In this document: one piece after another, positions 28,063 through 38,007 of the stretch
Numbering within the stretch: position 1 is the stretch's first letter
How the letters are laid out: the number at the start of each line of letters is the position of its first letter
Source of the DNA: Nitrospira sp. CR1.3
GTDB taxonomy: Bacteria > Nitrospirota > Nitrospiria > Nitrospirales > Nitrospiraceae
DNA length: 64,000 bases
Reading direction: 5' to 3'
Assembly (NCBI GenBank): GCA_014055525.1
Contig: WIAH01000007.1
Coordinates: forward strand, 62,001 to 126,000
Notes under the pieces: generated by a model
The model's input: the letters and a program-made list of their open reading frames with translations, nothing else
Databases searched by the model: none
What the model was told of the DNA's origin: nothing
Translations under genes and position numbers: made by a program

Positions 28063-29145
28063 CTAAAACGATTTGATAATTCCGCCGCCGAGTACCAGAT
28101 CGCCGTGGTAGAAGACCGCGGACTGACCAGGGCTCAACGCCCGTTGCGGGGTCTGGAAGTGGATACGTAGAGTGGTTTCATTGACCGGTTGAAGGATCGC
28201 GGCGCCAGCGGGAGTGGCGTAGCGAACCTTGACCTCAGCTTCGCTGGTCCGATCAAGAAGTGAGGTGTCGAAAAGATTCAGATCTGTGACGTCGCAACTG
28301 CTTTGCTGCAATGACTCTTCCGATCCTAGCACCACGGTGTTCGTCGAAGGCCGGACTTGCTGAACATAAAGCCGCCGACCGGTTGCAATTCCAAGCCCGC
28401 GCCGCTGACCAGGAGTATAGAACGCGATGCCGTCATGTCGGCCCAGATAGCGTCCCTCTTGATCGACAAAAGGTCCCGACCTTTTCGCCTCCGGCATTTC
28501 TGTTTCGATGAAGGTCCGATAATCTCCCTGGCTTACGAAGCATATTTCCTGGCTTTCTTTCAGCTCATCGGCCGGAAGTCCCAGTGATTCCGCCTCGTTC
28601 CACACGTCGGCCTTCTGCATTCCGCCTATTGGGAAGAGCAAGCGCGGCAACCACCCGGCATTAAGTCGATAGAGAAAATAGCTTTGGTCTTTCTTCGGAT
28701 CGGCTGCGCGATGCAGCGTCGTCGCGTTGCCCCCATGGCAACTACGAACGTAGTGGCCGGTAGCTACGTACTGAATGCCGCGAGAGTCCGCGAGCTCGAT
28801 GAGGCTTCGCAGCTTGACCCGCTCGTTGCACCTGACACAGGGATTCGGAGTTGATCCTTCTCCGTACCCCTGGAGGAAATCGTCGATGACCCTCTCACGA
28901 AAAGTCTGCCTGGTATCGACGACTTCATGGGGAATGCTCAGCGTCTTCGCGACAAACTTGGCGATCCCGACCTTGCAGCATCCGCGCTCTTGCCACTTTC
29001 TGGAGGCGGACACGCTTTCATCTTCGTGCTCCCACACCTGGAGGGTAACGCCTTGAACGTCATAGCCCTGGCGGACCAAAAGCGCTGCTGCGACGGAGCT
29101 GTCCACTCCACCGCTCATTCCAAGAAGAACTGCCGGACGTGCCAT
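28063..29145 (-). CDS. mnmA: tRNA-specific 2-thiouridylase MnmA
   Basis: Adds sulfur to U34 of Lys, Glu and Gln tRNAs, together with a sulfur relay, while MnmE/MnmG (32686-36020) modify position 5 of the same base. The 360 residues have the PP-loop MSGGVDSSVAAALL near the N-terminus, catalytic Cys103 in NPCVRCN and the partner Cys202 in SQEICFVSQGDY, then the GQRRGLGIATGRRLYV beta-barrel segment. Complete. All three genes for this nucleoside lie within 8 kb here. Confidence 0.96.
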   Translation of the reverse strand: MARPAVLLGMSGGVDSSVAAALLVRQGYDVQGVTLQVWEHEDESVSASRKWQERGCCKVGIAKFVAKTLSIPHEVVDTRQTFRERVIDDFLQGYGEGSTPNPCVRCNERVKLRSLIELADSRGIQYVATGHYVRSCHGGNATTLHRAADPKKDQSYFLYRLNAGWLPRLLFPIGGMQKADVWNEAESLGLPADELKESQEICFVSQGDYRTFIETEMPEAKRSGPFVDQEGRYLGRHDGIAFYTPGQRRGLGIATGRRLYVQQVRPSTNTVVLGSEESLQQSSCDVTDLNLFDTSLLDRTSEAEVKVRYATPAGAAILQPVNETTLRIHFQTPQRALSPGQSAVFYHGDLVLGGGIIKSF

Positions 29146-29207
29146 CGTGGCGGTATTGTACTGGGGTGGGGACGAAAGGGCTAGAGGGTCGCGCCGCGCG
29201 TCAAGCG

Positions 29208-29606
29208 TTACGAGGCGATCATGATGGCCGGCTCATCAGGCCATTGCTGGAGACCCATATCGCACATACCGTGGAAATGGGATCCTTCTTCGATGGCAAT
29301 CAAGGGGGTGCGAATATCACCCACCAGCACGCCCGGCTTGAAAATGCTGATCTTTTCCGCTGCTGTGATCGTTCCATTGATCTTTCCGCTGTTCATCAAT
29401 ACAGCGGCTGAAACGATCCCCCTGATCACCGCTGTTTCTCCCACGATCAAGGTTCCTGTTGTGTGGATCTCGCCTTCCACTCGGCCGTCGACGCGAACTG
29501 TGCCATCGAAATTGACGACGCCTTTGAACTCGACGTCCTTGGCGAAGAGGGTAAAATTCTCGCTGTCTGGTTCAACCTGGTTATTGCGCTCTTTCAGGGT
29601 CCACAT
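29208..29606 (-). CDS. Bactofilin (first of two)
   Basis: A 132-residue cytoskeletal polymer subunit. The bactofilin (DUF583) beta-helix spans about 20-118, with the usual repeated VxGxVxG pattern: FKGVVNFDGTVRVDGRVEGEI, TGTLIVGETAVIRG, INGTITAAEKISI and GVLVGDIRTPLIAIEEGSHFHG (cited as landmarks). Bactofilins polymerise without nucleotide at the membrane and help with cell shape, peptidoglycan enzymes or ParAB positioning. The start is set by GGGAGG five bases before ATG 29606. The gene is 66 bases downstream of a second bactofilin and near parAB. Confidence 0.92.
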   Translation of the reverse strand: MWTLKERNNQVEPDSENFTLFAKDVEFKGVVNFDGTVRVDGRVEGEIHTTGTLIVGETAVIRGIVSAAVLMNSGKINGTITAAEKISIFKPGVLVGDIRTPLIAIEEGSHFHGMCDMGLQQWPDEPAIMIAS

Positions 29607-29672
29607 AGACGCCTCCCGGACTTTGAATAGATCGACCTCGTGCGACCGGCTTGAAGACTGACGCCTGTACAA

Positions 29673-30170
29673 TCAGCCGTTTACCCGTTTCACTCCCGGC
29701 GCGCTGCTCCCCCCTAATGCATGCACGGTGGCACCTTGCGGCGATTCCCGCACGGCCTGGCTCATCTCGAGGCCGCCGTTAAACAATACTCCATCCTCCA
29801 TCGAGAGCATGGGGGTCTTGACGCTTCCGTTGACGACTGCTGGAGCCCGGAGCTTCACCCGCTCTTTGGCAACCACATCTCCGGTTATTTTCCCCTTACA
29901 GACGATGGTACCGGCCGAAACCTTCGCTTGAATCACTGCTTCTTCGCCGATCAACAGGGTGCCGTCGGTACGAATCTCACCGTCCAGAGAGCCGTCAATC
30001 CTTACGGTGCCGCTGTATGAAATCGTGCCTTTGAACTCCACGCCCTTTCCGACGAAGGCGCTGATATCCTCGCCTCCCTCCTTGCTTGCAGCGGCTCCGC
30101 TCTCGGAGTCACCCGCCTCCTGCTCGCCGTCCGTGGCACGCTTGATATCCTGCTTATCCTGTCCCCACAT
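29673..30170 (-). CDS. Bactofilin (second of two)
   Basis: A 165-residue bactofilin. A charged, disordered N-terminal tail (about 1-38, rich in Asp, Glu, Gly and Ser) precedes the beta-helix (about 40-140: FKGTISYSGTVRIDGSLDGEI, DGTLLIGEEAVIQAKV, ITGDVVAKERVKL, AVVNGSVKTPMLSMEDGVLF). A disordered C-terminal tail follows. GGGGGAGGAG lies before the ATG at 30170, fixing the start. It differs enough from its neighbour to be a separate polymer or a co-polymer. Location beside parB suggests a spatial link to chromosome segregation, as known in Myxococcus (inference). Confidence 0.92.
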   Translation of the reverse strand: MWGQDKQDIKRATDGEQEAGDSESGAAASKEGGEDISAFVGKGVEFKGTISYSGTVRIDGSLDGEIRTDGTLLIGEEAVIQAKVSAGTIVCKGKITGDVVAKERVKLRAPAVVNGSVKTPMLSMEDGVLFNGGLEMSQAVRESPQGATVHALGGSSAPGVKRVNG

Positions 30171-30336
30171 GAGCACTCCTCCCCCGAAATAATCGCTCAG
30201 TTGAATCGTCACACGAATCGATGCTGCGGGCGACCTTGATGGGTATGGACTGACAGTGCCACCAGTCAGGAGATTTGGCAACAAATATGCCTTTTTCTTC
30301 CCCTGATCGGGAGATGAATGAGAAATCCGTGCCGGA

Positions 30337-31185
30337 TTACTGCAGGATGTTTTCCAAAATCCCGTCGAGCTCGGAGGAGGAGAAGTAATGAATGATAACT
30401 TTGCCGCCCCGCCTGCCGTTGACGATTGTGACTTTGGTACCCAGACGTTTTTGCAGGCGCGCTTCAGCATCCGATAATGGCGACCGTCTGATTTCCTTCG
30501 CCTTTCGCTTTCTTTCGAGAACAGCGGACTCTAGTATTTTTTCCGTTTCTCGAACCGATAGACTGCGCGCCACGACAAGCCGCGCCACCCGCTGCTGCTC
30601 GGCCGGAGTCGCCAGCCCTAGAATGACCTTGGCATGCCCAAGTGAAATCTGCTCCGCCGCAATGAGCTGTTGCACTTCCACGGGGAGGTTCAACAGCCTG
30701 ACGATGTTCGCGATGGACGAACGCTCGCAGCCGACTCGTTGGGCAATCACGTCCTGCGTCAGACCGAACTCGGTCACCATTCGGTGATAAGCCTTAGCCA
30801 TTTCTATTGGGTTGAGGTCCTCGCGCTGAAGGTTTTCAACCAACGCAAGGATCATGGACTCTTCGTCACCGCAGTTGCGAATGACGGCTTGGATGGTCTC
30901 CAATCCCGCGTCCTTCGCAGCTCTCCACCGGCGCTCCCCGGAGATAAGTTCGTACATGCCATCACCCTTACGACGGACCAGAATCGGCTGAAGCAACCCG
31001 CTTTGCTTGAGTGAGGCCGTCAACTCCGCGAGTTCCTGTGGTGAAAAGGCTTGCCGGGGCTGGAAGCGATTGGGAACAACCGCATCAATGCGAAGGTGCT
31101 GTACTTCAGGCAATTCCGGCATTGAAGTCGGCTTCGCCGAGGGCAGGAGCGCGTCAAGTCCTCTACCGAGCGCTTTTTTCTCCAT
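30337..31185 (-). CDS. parB: Chromosome-partitioning protein ParB (Spo0J)
   Basis: CTP-dependent DNA clamp that loads at parS and recruits SMC. The 282 residues comprise the N-terminal CTPase domain (FQPRQAFSPQELAELTASL, then the GERRWRAAKDAGL motif), the helix-turn-helix domain (LTQDVIAQRVGCERSSIANIVRLLNLP) and the C-terminal dimerisation domain. The ATG at 31185 lies inside the end of parA (23-base overlap). Two parS sites are nearby, at 31963 and 32620. Confidence 0.97.
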   Translation of the reverse strand: MEKKALGRGLDALLPSAKPTSMPELPEVQHLRIDAVVPNRFQPRQAFSPQELAELTASLKQSGLLQPILVRRKGDGMYELISGERRWRAAKDAGLETIQAVIRNCGDEESMILALVENLQREDLNPIEMAKAYHRMVTEFGLTQDVIAQRVGCERSSIANIVRLLNLPVEVQQLIAAEQISLGHAKVILGLATPAEQQRVARLVVARSLSVRETEKILESAVLERKRKAKEIRRSPLSDAEARLQKRLGTKVTIVNGRRGGKVIIHYFSSSELDGILENILQ

Positions 31186-31939
31186 GGCTGAGAAACTCCT
31201 TGGCTAGGGAAATATAGGATTGAGCCCCGGCAGAGGCTACGTTGTACAACAACACCGGGCGCCCATAGCTGGGGGCTTCAGCGAGCGTAACGTTGCGCGG
31301 AATCGCGGTTTGATAGACTCGGTCTTTGAAATGCGCCCGGACTTGGTCGGCCACCTGGCGCGCCAAGGTATTCCTCGCATCGTACATTGTCAAGACAATG
31401 CCCTCGATGGTAAGACCGGGATTGAATGACTGCTGAATGCGGTCAATGCTGTCGATGAGCCGGCTCAAACCTTCCATGGCGTAATATTCACATTGAACCG
31501 GTATCAACACAGATCGGGCGGCGACGAGCGCATTGACAGTCAGAATGCCTAAGGCCGGAGGACAATCCACAAAAATGACATCGAAGAGCGGATCAATATC
31601 ATGGAGAAAATGACGAAGAAGCTTTTCCCGTTCTTCGATGTGGACCAGTTCAATTTCGGCCCCAGCTAAATCAGCATTCGCGGGTAAGAGTGACAACCCA
31701 TTGACCTCAGTTTTCTGTACAGCATCATCTACTTTCACATAATTAATCAAGCAGTTATAAATCGTTCTCTGGAGAGAACGCGGATCAATACCGAGTCCGC
31801 TTGTCGCATTTCCTTGTGGATCCATATCCACTAAAAGGACCCGTTTCCCCTGCAGCGCAATCCCGGCCGCGAGATTTATAGCGGTCGTTGTCTTGCCGAC
31901 TCCACCCTTCTGGTTTGCCACTGCAACGATCTTGGCCAT
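31163..31939 (-). CDS. parA: Chromosome-partitioning ATPase ParA (Soj)
   Basis: Walker-type ATPase that moves ParB-parS complexes. The 258 residues start MAKIVAVANQKGGVGKTTTA, with the deviant Walker A signature lysine in KGGVGKTT. LLVDMDPQGNATSGLG (A' motif), VIFVDCPPALGILTVNAL (Walker B) and YDARNTLARQVADQVR follow. Length is normal for chromosomal ParA without an N-terminal HTH. Its promoter must lie in the short gap after rsmG, where a parS site also sits, or transcription reads through from rsmG. Confidence 0.97.
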   Translation of the reverse strand: MAKIVAVANQKGGVGKTTTAINLAAGIALQGKRVLLVDMDPQGNATSGLGIDPRSLQRTIYNCLINYVKVDDAVQKTEVNGLSLLPANADLAGAEIELVHIEEREKLLRHFLHDIDPLFDVIFVDCPPALGILTVNALVAARSVLIPVQCEYYAMEGLSRLIDSIDRIQQSFNPGLTIEGIVLTMYDARNTLARQVADQVRAHFKDRVYQTAIPRNVTLAEAPSYGRPVLLYNVASAGAQSYISLAKEFLSHGEKSAR

Positions 31940-31962
31940 CAGTCAATACTCTGGGTCAGGTA

Positions 31963-31978
31963 TGTTCCACGTGGAACA
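31963..31978. other. parS site 1
   Basis: TGTTCCACGTGGAACA, a perfect 16-bp palindrome, differs by only a symmetric substitution from the widespread consensus TGTTTCACGTGAAACA. It lies in the gap between rsmG and parA, the classic place for a ParB loading site. Confidence 0.95.
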
Positions 31979-31979
31979 G

Positions 31980-32636
31980 TCAATGTTCTGGAGGCTTAGA
32001 CAGTACGGAGATGACTCGCTCACCACTGTTTGCTGGCAGTGAAAAAGACTGCTGGGATTCGATTGCAAAACCACCTCTTAGATCAATCGGCTGCAGATCT
32101 TCCGTTCTGTAAAGAACAATTCGACCAGCGGGGGAAAGCCTCTCTAAATCATCTCTGATTTCCTCAAACCGAAGCGCTCTGACCGTGATCATATCTGCGG
32201 CAGGCCGATCACCTTCGCAATATTGCCGAAATGTCCCGGTGAAGATCTCCGCTTCTCTGAGCTTGAGCATTCCTATGACGGACGCCAGAAACGAGCACTT
32301 CTTCCGATTTGGTTCAATCAACGTAAGACGCAAGTCGTTCCGAATAATTTTCAGAGGAACCCCAGGAAATCCGCCTCCAGTTCCAACATCGACAAGCCTT
32401 GCTCCTGGCGGAAATGTTGTAGCAATCAACGAGGTTATCGAGTCGACAAAATGCTTGATCACGATCTCTTGTGGATCCGTGATACTGGTCAAGTTTGTGG
32501 TCTTGTTCCAGTGAATGAGTTGCGATAGGTAGCACATGAATTGTGCTACCTGATTCTCATTGAGGTTCAAACCAAGTCCACGGGTGGAATAAATGAGGAG
32601 ATCCTGAAATTCCCGCTCATGTTCCACGTGGAACAA
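31980..32636 (-). CDS. rsmG: 16S rRNA (guanine-527 N7) methyltransferase RsmG (GidB)
   Basis: Methylates G527 of 16S rRNA using SAM; loss gives low-level streptomycin resistance in other bacteria. The 218 residues have the SAM loop VDVGTGGGFPGVPLKI, the TLIEPNRKKCSFL strand and ADMITVRAL. The proposed start is TTG at 32636, giving MFHVEHEREF; the first codons lie inside parS site 2, as in many bacteria. No clear ribosome-binding site is visible, so the exact start is uncertain. Confidence 0.93.
   Translation of the reverse strand: MFHVEHEREFQDLLIYSTRGLGLNLNENQVAQFMCYLSQLIHWNKTTNLTSITDPQEIVIKHFVDSITSLIATTFPPGARLVDVGTGGGFPGVPLKIIRNDLRLTLIEPNRKKCSFLASVIGMLKLREAEIFTGTFRQYCEGDRPAADMITVRALRFEEIRDDLERLSPAGRIVLYRTEDLQPIDLRGGFAIESQQSFSLPANSGERVISVLSKPPEH
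32620..32635. other. parS site 2, inside the start of rsmG
   Basis: A second copy of TGTTCCACGTGGAACA, identical to site 1 and 657 bases away. It encodes the Phe-His-Val-Glu beginning of RsmG on the minus strand, so the DNA site and the protein sequence constrain each other. Confidence 0.95.
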
Positions 32637-32685
32637 TTACGTGAATCAGGAGTAGAGGTCAAGGCCTTCGCTTTCAGAATCTAAC

Positions 32686-34581
32686 TTATGGAGACACTCG
32701 AGCAGCTTCCGACTCAGCTTCGCGCTTGTTCTTTTCAAGCGCGACGAGGAGAAGAGAGATCGCAGCAGGTGTAACCCCGGAAATCCTTGAAGCCTGACCA
32801 ATTGAGCCAGGGCGAACCATCATGAGTTTCTCTCGCACTTCTCTTGAAAAACCAGCGATTCGATCATAATCGAACGAGGATGGTATCAATCTATTTTCAA
32901 ACTTCTTGAAACGAGCGATCTGTTGAAGTTGGCGACTAATATAGCCGGAATACTTCACCTGAATCTGTGTTTCTTCAATTATTTCGACATCTTCCTCATG
33001 CTCTAGACTCAAGCACCGGAGTAGTGTCTTGTACTCCGCTTCTTGTCGACGAAGTAATTGCGCAACGGTAGACGGACCAGAAACATCGTGAATTCCGGCA
33101 GCCACAAGCCGAGCACGAACATCGTCCGTCAGGCCAGGTCTGAGGCTTTCCAGTCGTTGAATCTCGCGAGTGATAGCTTCTCGTTTTTTCACAAACCGGG
33201 CATAGAGATCATCCGGGATCAATCCGATGTCTCTCCCGGTTTCTGTTAATCTAAGATCCGCATTTCCGTGACGGAGCAGCAAACGGTACTCCGCTCGAGA
33301 CGTAAACATCCGATAGGGTTCACGGGCATCCTTGGTAATCAGATCATCGATCAATACGCCGATGTAAGCTTGTGAGCGGTCCAGGACTAGGGATGACCTG
33401 CCTCGTAATTTCAGCACGGCATTGATGCCGGCCATAAGACCTTGAGCAGCCGCCTCTTCATAGCCGGATGTTCCGTTGATTTGCCCGGCATGGTACAAAC
33501 CTTCGACCAGCTTGGTTTCGAGCGAGGCGTGTAATTGTCTGGGTGGAAAATAGTCGTATTCGATTGCATATCCCGGCCTGAGCATTTTTGCTTGCTCGAG
33601 TCCTGGAATGGTCTTGAGCATGGCAGCCTGCACATCAACCGGCAAGCTCGTGGAAATTCCGTTTGGATAAAACTCTTGGGTATCCAGACCTTCCGGTTCT
33701 ACAAAAATCTGGTGCCGTTGCTTTTCCGCGAAGCGAACAACTTTGTCTTCGATCGATGGACAATAGCGGGGACCGATCGACTCGATGGCCCCTCCGTACA
33801 GCGGCGAACGGTCGAGGTTCTCTCTGATAATGTCGTGCGTCGCGGCGCTCGTATGCGTCAAATGACAATCCCGCTGCGGGGTCCGGATTCGATCGGTTCG
33901 ATAGGAAAACGGCGGCGGCGGATTATCTCCCGACTGAGGGATCATCACCGAAAAATCTATCGTATCCCGGTCCAGCCGAGGCGGAGTGCCTGTTTTGAGC
34001 CGTCCGACTTCGAAACCGAAGTCCCGCATGCAATCGGAGAGATGCTCAGCCGAAGCCTCGCCGGCACGACCGGCCGGAAAGTGATTGAGCCCGATATGGA
34101 TAAGTCCCTTAAGGAAAGTTCCTGATGTTAAGATCACGGCTTTCGCGACAATGTGCTCGCCGCCGTCTGTCACCACGCCAGTGACCGCACCTCCGCGCGC
34201 CAGCAACCGATCGACGGTCCCCTGGCCGATGGTCAACATCGCCTGCCGGTGGAGTGTTTCCTGCATCGCTTCGCGATAAATTTTCTTGTCGCATTGGGCG
34301 CGCAATGCCCGCACCGCCGGCCCCTTGCTTGTGTTGATAAACCGGAACTGAATGCCGGCGCGATCAGTGTTACGGGCCATCTCACCGCCCAAGGCGTCGA
34401 TTTCCTTCACCAAATGGCCCTTGGCAATTCCCCCGATCGCAGGATTACAGGACATCTGCGCAATGCGATCCCGATCCATCGTCAGCAGGAGCGTTCGCGC
34501 CCCCATGCGAGCTGCGGCCAGTGCCGCCTCGCAGCCTGCATGCCCGCCTCCTACGACCACGACCTCGAATTCCCGATCCAC
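32686..34581 (-). CDS. mnmG: tRNA uridine-5-carboxymethylaminomethyl synthase subunit MnmG (GidA)
   Basis: FAD enzyme which, with MnmE, modifies the wobble uridine of several tRNAs at C5. The 631 residues begin with the dinucleotide-binding loop [40 protein letters not shown], the catalytic-Cys region, NGISTSLP and the C-terminal helical MnmE-binding domain ([38 protein letters not shown]) are all intact. It is 17 bases after mnmE, in the classic mnmE-mnmG-rsmG-parA-parB order. Confidence 0.97.
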   Translation of the reverse strand: MDREFEVVVVGGGHAGCEAALAAARMGARTLLLTMDRDRIAQMSCNPAIGGIAKGHLVKEIDALGGEMARNTDRAGIQFRFINTSKGPAVRALRAQCDKKIYREAMQETLHRQAMLTIGQGTVDRLLARGGAVTGVVTDGGEHIVAKAVILTSGTFLKGLIHIGLNHFPAGRAGEASAEHLSDCMRDFGFEVGRLKTGTPPRLDRDTIDFSVMIPQSGDNPPPPFSYRTDRIRTPQRDCHLTHTSAATHDIIRENLDRSPLYGGAIESIGPRYCPSIEDKVVRFAEKQRHQIFVEPEGLDTQEFYPNGISTSLPVDVQAAMLKTIPGLEQAKMLRPGYAIEYDYFPPRQLHASLETKLVEGLYHAGQINGTSGYEEAAAQGLMAGINAVLKLRGRSSLVLDRSQAYIGVLIDDLITKDAREPYRMFTSRAEYRLLLRHGNADLRLTETGRDIGLIPDDLYARFVKKREAITREIQRLESLRPGLTDDVRARLVAAGIHDVSGPSTVAQLLRRQEAEYKTLLRCLSLEHEEDVEIIEETQIQVKYSGYISRQLQQIARFKKFENRLIPSSFDYDRIAGFSREVREKLMMVRPGSIGQASRISGVTPAAISLLLVALEKNKREAESEAARVSP

Positions 34582-34598
34582 CGTTCGGTCCTCTCTTC

Positions 34599-36020
34599 CT
34601 ATTTACCGATGCAGAATTCCGAAAACACCCGATCGAGGATCTCATCGGTGGTTATCGCCCCGGTAATTTCCCCCAGAGCTTCCGCGGCTGCCCGCACGTC
34701 GATCGCTAGGAGTTCTCCGGCTACATCCCGCTCAATCGATTGGAGGGCCTGCTGCAATGCCTGGGACGCCCGCTGTAACGCCGTTCGATGACGCACATTG
34801 TTGACCACGACTCCTTCTACCGCATCGCCTCCGGAAGAAATCAATTGCCCGCGGATCTCAGCCTTCAGCCGGTCGATCCCCATGCCCGTTTTTGCCGACA
34901 GTGAGCAGACGATCGTCCCCACCGGCACGGTCATGGCGGGAAATACGGCGGGGAGGTCCGATTTGTTCACGACGACGACGTGTGGTTCTCCTGCCGCCGT
35001 CCGGATCATCTCCCGGTCATCCTGAGTCAAAGCCTGGCTTCCATCCACCACGATCAACCGGAGGTCCGCTTCCCTTTGGGCTGATAGACTCCGCTTGATT
35101 CCTTCCTGCTCGACCGCATCCGCGGTTTCTCGAATACCTGCCGTATCGACCAAATGAATGCGGAGCCCTTCCAGATCGATCGTTTCTTCAATCACATCTC
35201 TCGTCGTACCCGGAACCGGCGTGACGATAGCTCTCTCCTCTTTGAGAAGCTTGTTTAACAGACTCGATTTCCCGACGTTCGGTCGTCCGAGAATCACGAC
35301 TCGAGCGCCCTCTCGCAAGAGTCGTCCCTCTCGAAAAGTGGCATCCAGTCTCCGGATGATTCCTGCCGCATCTTCAACTGTCCGCCTGAGCTCTTCCTGC
35401 CTCATAAACGTAATGTCTTCCTCGACAAAATCGATCCCCGCTTCGATATGCGCCAACAGATCCAACAGAGCTGTTCGGGCCGCTTCCACTTCCTTCGCCA
35501 ACTCACCTCGCAGCTGCCGCTGAGCCACAACTAAACCAGCCGCGGATTTTGCGCGTATTGAATCCAACACGGCTTCAGCTTGAGAAAGGTCGAGGCGGCC
35601 GTTCAAGAAGGCTCTCTTGGTAAACTCACCAGGCTCGGCAAGCCTGGCTCCGGCCTCAATACAGGCCTGACACAACAATGAAAGAATCACCCCGCCCCCG
35701 TGCGACTGAATCTCCACCACATCTTCTCCCGTAAACGATCGCGGCGCCTTCATATGGACGACGAGGGCTTCATCGAGAAGTTCGGCCGCGGCCCGACGGC
35801 CATGGTCCTTTTTCCGGGTCAGGGACGCGGGGAGCAGCAGGTCGGCAAGATACAGCCTGTGGCTTGCGACCGAGGTCAGCGGCTGTCGCGAGCGTAGCCG
35901 CACGACAACATCTGAAATCCGGAGGGCGTCGGAACCGCTGAGCCGCACGATTCCGATTCCACCTTCGCCGGCAGGGGTGGCAATCGCGCAGATTGTATCC
36001 TCCAGGGCTCCGCGCATCAT
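34599..36020 (-). CDS. mnmE: tRNA modification GTPase MnmE (TrmE)
   Basis: GTPase partner of MnmG. The 473 residues have the folate-binding N-terminal domain ([22 protein letters not shown]), a helical domain, and the inserted G domain: G1 [10 protein letters not shown]3 DTAG, G4 NKSD. The C-terminus ends FCIGK with the conserved Cys470. The start is one of two adjacent ATGs at 36020/36017, 13 bases after yidC; a longer reading that overlaps yidC adds 17 non-conserved residues and is rejected. Confidence 0.96.
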   Translation of the reverse strand: MMRGALEDTICAIATPAGEGGIGIVRLSGSDALRISDVVVRLRSRQPLTSVASHRLYLADLLLPASLTRKKDHGRRAAAELLDEALVVHMKAPRSFTGEDVVEIQSHGGGVILSLLCQACIEAGARLAEPGEFTKRAFLNGRLDLSQAEAVLDSIRAKSAAGLVVAQRQLRGELAKEVEAARTALLDLLAHIEAGIDFVEEDITFMRQEELRRTVEDAAGIIRRLDATFREGRLLREGARVVILGRPNVGKSSLLNKLLKEERAIVTPVPGTTRDVIEETIDLEGLRIHLVDTAGIRETADAVEQEGIKRSLSAQREADLRLIVVDGSQALTQDDREMIRTAAGEPHVVVVNKSDLPAVFPAMTVPVGTIVCSLSAKTGMGIDRLKAEIRGQLISSGGDAVEGVVVNNVRHRTALQRASQALQQALQSIERDVAGELLAIDVRAAAEALGEITGAITTDEILDRVFSEFCIGK

Positions 36021-36033
36021 CGTATGTGATGTG

Positions 36034-37707
36034 TTACTTCGCCGTTTCTGCAACCAGCGGTTTGTTGGCAAACAGCACGCGGTCCGTCACCACCTGTTGG
36101 GTGATGGTCAAGACATTATTGGTCAGCCAGTACAGGACCAAACCCGCGGGAAAGTTGATAAACAAGAAGGTCATGAATGCCGGGAGCATGAGCATGATTT
36201 TGGCCTGGGTGGGATCCATCGTCGTCGGAGTGATCTTTTGTTGAATGACCATCGTGACCCCCATCACGATCGGCAATACATAATACGGATCCTGCACCGA
36301 CAAGTCGGTAATCCAACCCATAAACGGCGCCTGGCGCAGGTCAATCGTCATATACAGAATATTGAACAGGGCCACGAAGACCGGCATCTGTAACACCATC
36401 GGCAGGCAGCCGCCGACCGGATTGACTTTGTGGTCGCGATAGAGCTTGATCAACTCCTTGTTCAACCGATCGCGATCCTCCTTGAACTTCTCCTGCACCG
36501 CCAGGACTTTCGGCTGGATGACCTGCATCTGCTTCATAGACTTGTAACTCTTGTACTGCAATGGAACGAAAAGAAGCTTGATGCCCATCGTTAGCAGAAT
36601 GATCGTGACCCCGTAGTTGTGAGTGTATTCATTGATGAAACGCAGTACGTAAAAGATCGGCTTGGCGACCGCCTTCACGACACTCCAGCTTCCGAATATG
36701 AACCATCCGAAATCAATGGTGTCTTCAAGCCCGACGTTCAATGACCGGAGAGTGTCATATTCCTTGGGACCTGCATACAGCTGCAGTCGACTGGGCGCGC
36801 CGCTGTTCGCCTGAGCCACTCTCACACCAGCGGACACCAGCTTGTCCCCTTCCTTTTTGATGAGCGCGGCGGTTCCTCCCTGCGGCATCAGGACGCCGAT
36901 GAAGTACTTGTCCTGCAGCGCGACCCATTGGACGGTTCCCTTTCGCTCAAGCTGAGAGTCCGGCGTTTCCTTCTCAACCTTTCCATCAACCAGTGAAGCG
37001 GATCCGATCAAACCGATCAGCCCATCGCCCCATTCCACGATGCCGAAGTTCGTCCCCAAAACCACTTCGTAGGGTTCGGAGATTCCTTCCACACCGACCA
37101 CGACATCGACCATGTAGCTGCCATGATGAAATGTCAGCTGCTTCCGCACCGTCATTCCGGTCGAAGCATCACGAAACAGCATCGTGACGTGACCTGAGGA
37201 ATGAGCGGCATCCAACTTTTTGAAATCACTATCGAGTGAAAAGAGGCCCTCGTGGATCGTTTTTTCGACTCCAGGATCGGACAGAATTATCGACAACGGC
37301 CCGCGAAACTTTCCACCCTGATGAACGAGCTCTACCGATTTCGCTTCCGAGGACGCACTGCGATACTGCTTCAGCTCCCAACTGGAGATCACTCCCCCAT
37401 GGGATGTCAGGCCGACTCGAAGCAGATCGGTTTCGACTGTCAGCGTCATGTCGGTGGCAGCAGCGGGCTGGGACTTCGTAGCGGCTGGATTGCCCTCGGT
37501 GGGAGATGAGGCGGCTGCCGCAGAAGATATCTTCTCCTTGGCATTGTCTCCAGCCGGCACTTCCTCCCGGCTCACCGGAGCTTCCTGGACTGCTCCTTCT
37601 TGCACCGGAACCGATTGGGGCAGTAAGCCGAATTGCTTGAGCAGCAGGTCGTAACCAAGGATGACGGCGATGGACAGGACGAGGAAAATGACGACGCGCT
37701 TTTCCAT
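36034..37707 (-). CDS. yidC: Membrane protein insertase YidC
   Basis: Inserts and folds inner-membrane proteins, alone or with Sec; the Fo subunits of ATP synthase are classic clients. The 557 residues have an N-terminal anchor (about 5-25), a low-complexity linker (about 30-80), the large periplasmic P1 domain found only in Gram-negative YidC (about 90-340) and five C-terminal membrane helices (YGVTIILLTMGIKLLFVPL, PVFVALFNILYM and others) with the conserved hydrophilic-groove Arg. This is a diderm-type insertase. It heads toward mnmE with a 13-base gap. Confidence 0.97.
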   Translation of the reverse strand: MEKRVVIFLVLSIAVILGYDLLLKQFGLLPQSVPVQEGAVQEAPVSREEVPAGDNAKEKISSAAAASSPTEGNPAATKSQPAAATDMTLTVETDLLRVGLTSHGGVISSWELKQYRSASSEAKSVELVHQGGKFRGPLSIILSDPGVEKTIHEGLFSLDSDFKKLDAAHSSGHVTMLFRDASTGMTVRKQLTFHHGSYMVDVVVGVEGISEPYEVVLGTNFGIVEWGDGLIGLIGSASLVDGKVEKETPDSQLERKGTVQWVALQDKYFIGVLMPQGGTAALIKKEGDKLVSAGVRVAQANSGAPSRLQLYAGPKEYDTLRSLNVGLEDTIDFGWFIFGSWSVVKAVAKPIFYVLRFINEYTHNYGVTIILLTMGIKLLFVPLQYKSYKSMKQMQVIQPKVLAVQEKFKEDRDRLNKELIKLYRDHKVNPVGGCLPMVLQMPVFVALFNILYMTIDLRQAPFMGWITDLSVQDPYYVLPIVMGVTMVIQQKITPTTMDPTQAKIMLMLPAFMTFLFINFPAGLVLYWLTNNVLTITQQVVTDRVLFANKPLVAETAK

Positions 37708-37782
37708 AGAAATGTATTTGTTCTTTCCTAACAGGGCGCGTGCAGCACCACGGTTAAAAGGGCGACTGCTTTCACTATCCTG

Positions 37783-38007
37783 CTAGTCCTTTACCGGATC
37801 AAATCCACCAGGATGAAACGGGTGGCATTTCAGTAGCCGACAAATGGCGAGCTGCAATCCACGAAGCACTCCGAACCGCCTGATCGCCGTACTTGCATAG
37901 GCCGAACAAGTCGGTTCGAAACGGCAGGCCGGTCCCAGCCATGGTGATATCCAATAGCGGTATCCGGCGAGCAGGTAGAGACAAAGCGACCGCATGCAAT
38001 CCTTCAT
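37783..38007 (-). CDS. yidD: Membrane protein insertion efficiency factor YidD
   Basis: A 74-residue amphipathic protein that aids YidC function at the inner membrane. The family signature is complete: [20 protein letters not shown], then YASTAI and [12 protein letters not shown] with the conserved cysteines. Its ATG at 38007 overlaps the TGA of rnpA by four bases. An internal Met5 start is also possible. A 75-base gap separates it from yidC. Confidence 0.95.
   Translation of the reverse strand: MKDCMRSLCLYLLAGYRYWISPWLGPACRFEPTCSAYASTAIRRFGVLRGLQLAICRLLKCHPFHPGGFDPVKD

Noticed and set aside
30339..30365. String resembling the left end of the 56987 repeat element
   Set aside because: It encodes the conserved C-terminus of ParB (ending ILQ) and has no inverted partner, so the likeness is coincidental.
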